DNA of 64,000 nt from Pseudolysobacter sp964466115 (GTDB taxonomy: Bacteria; Pseudomonadota; Gammaproteobacteria; Xanthomonadales; Rhodanobacteraceae), in assembly GCA_964466115.1 (NCBI GenBank), contig CAYXMH010000002.1:62001-126000 (forward strand), written 5' to 3'. Numbering within the stretch: position 1 is the first letter of the stretch; every line of letters starts with the position of its first letter. This document shows, piece by piece, positions 63,793-64,000 of this stretch. Below the pieces are notes generated by a model. The model had not been told where the DNA came from and ran no database searches. It was given only the letters and a program-made list of their open reading frames with translations. The position numbers and the translations under genes were made by a program.

Positions 63793-64000
63793 ATGAAGCG
63801 ATTCGCACGCCCTGCTCTTCGAGTATTTCTATCCCTTATATCTGCCGTGTTGGCTTTCAATGCAGCACAAGCGCAAACGAAAGACAAAGATCCGGACAAC
63901 GTCGGCTCATCCAATACGGTGGTTTCCAACCCCAAGACCGACTCTCAAACTTATCTGATCGTTTTTCCGGAACCGGGAGCCATGCATTACACGGGTGATA
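63793..64000 (+). CDS. Secreted protein, 5' end only (possibly a subtilisin-like protease precursor)
   Basis: The first 69 codons of a gene run off the right edge. A signal peptide (MKRFARPALRVFLSLISAVLA, cleaved near AQA) is followed by a polar linker and TYLIVFPEPGAMHYTGD. That last phrase resembles the start of an inhibitor I9-type propeptide of subtilisin-family proteases, but 15 residues are too few to be sure. Confidence 0.55.
   Translation, partial: MKRFARPALRVFLSLISAVLAFNAAQAQTKDKDPDNVGSSNTVVSNPKTDSQTYLIVFPEPGAMHYTGD

Overview
The window looks like the chromosome of a free-living gammaproteobacterium with roughly 50-55% GC (my estimate). Supporting markers are ZipA, IHF-beta, the LapA/LapB pair, the aroA-cmk-rpsA-ihfB order, BolA, RluB, and Smc with ScpA/ScpB instead of MukBEF. 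Phasin and PHA-granule genes suggest polyhydroxyalkanoate storage. The exact lineage cannot be told from the sequence alone.

Layout. (1) 1-16.7 kb, all minus strand: serC-serA-aroA-cmk-rpsA-ihfB-lapA-lapB, then a WecA/WbpL-like glycosyltransferase, a WbpM-like dehydratase, galU and a large alpha-2-macroglobulin that runs off the left edge. Amino-acid, ribosome, LPS-control and surface-glycan genes lie in one co-directional string. (2) 17-21 kb: msrPQ, acyl-CoA-binding protein, phasin, a Bcp-like peroxiredoxin and a small PHA-system protein. (3) 20.7-26.2 kb: a plus-strand signalling cluster made of a secreted cupredoxin, a transmembrane HAMP Ser/Thr kinase, a putative porin and a double-FHA membrane protein. 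(4) 26.2-38.5 kb, minus strand, accessory in character: a ParE/Phd-type toxin-antitoxin pair, a Fic protein, a zinc phospholipase C-like secreted protein preceded by a tandem array of lipoprotein-like genes and truncated phospholipase copies, and a 1184-residue multi-Ig secreted protein. (5) 38.7-43 kb: zipA and smc. (6) 43-49.2 kb: queF, a PpiC lipoprotein, a BolA-family gene, yciI and yciO, then scpA-scpB-rluB ending at a strong bidirectional terminator. (7) 49.2-53.7 kb: a CsgG-like protein, a DUF255 thioredoxin protein, beta-carbonic anhydrase, and two kynurenine/3-hydroxyanthranilate degradation genes. (8) 53.9-64 kb: a giant cyclic beta-1,2-glucan synthase, a RIO-type kinase and the start of a secreted protein at the right edge.

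The most unusual part is 28.2-34.9 kb. Three units of about 1.5 kb, each [BIME + lipoprotein-like gene + phospholipase-like N-terminus], are chained by stop/start overlaps, and only the last unit carries a full-length phospholipase. The two short copies break at a GCCCACC sequence shared by the phospholipase gene and the adjacent REP palindrome. This indicates tandem duplication by microhomology. The lipoprotein copies are nearly identical over about 165 residues and then diverge strongly, a pattern that would suit a diversifying partner, decoy or immunity gene family. Related REP palindromes with a GTAG head recur elsewhere in the window. No tRNA, rRNA, CRISPR array or insertion sequence was seen, and no gene-free stretch exceeds 300 bases.
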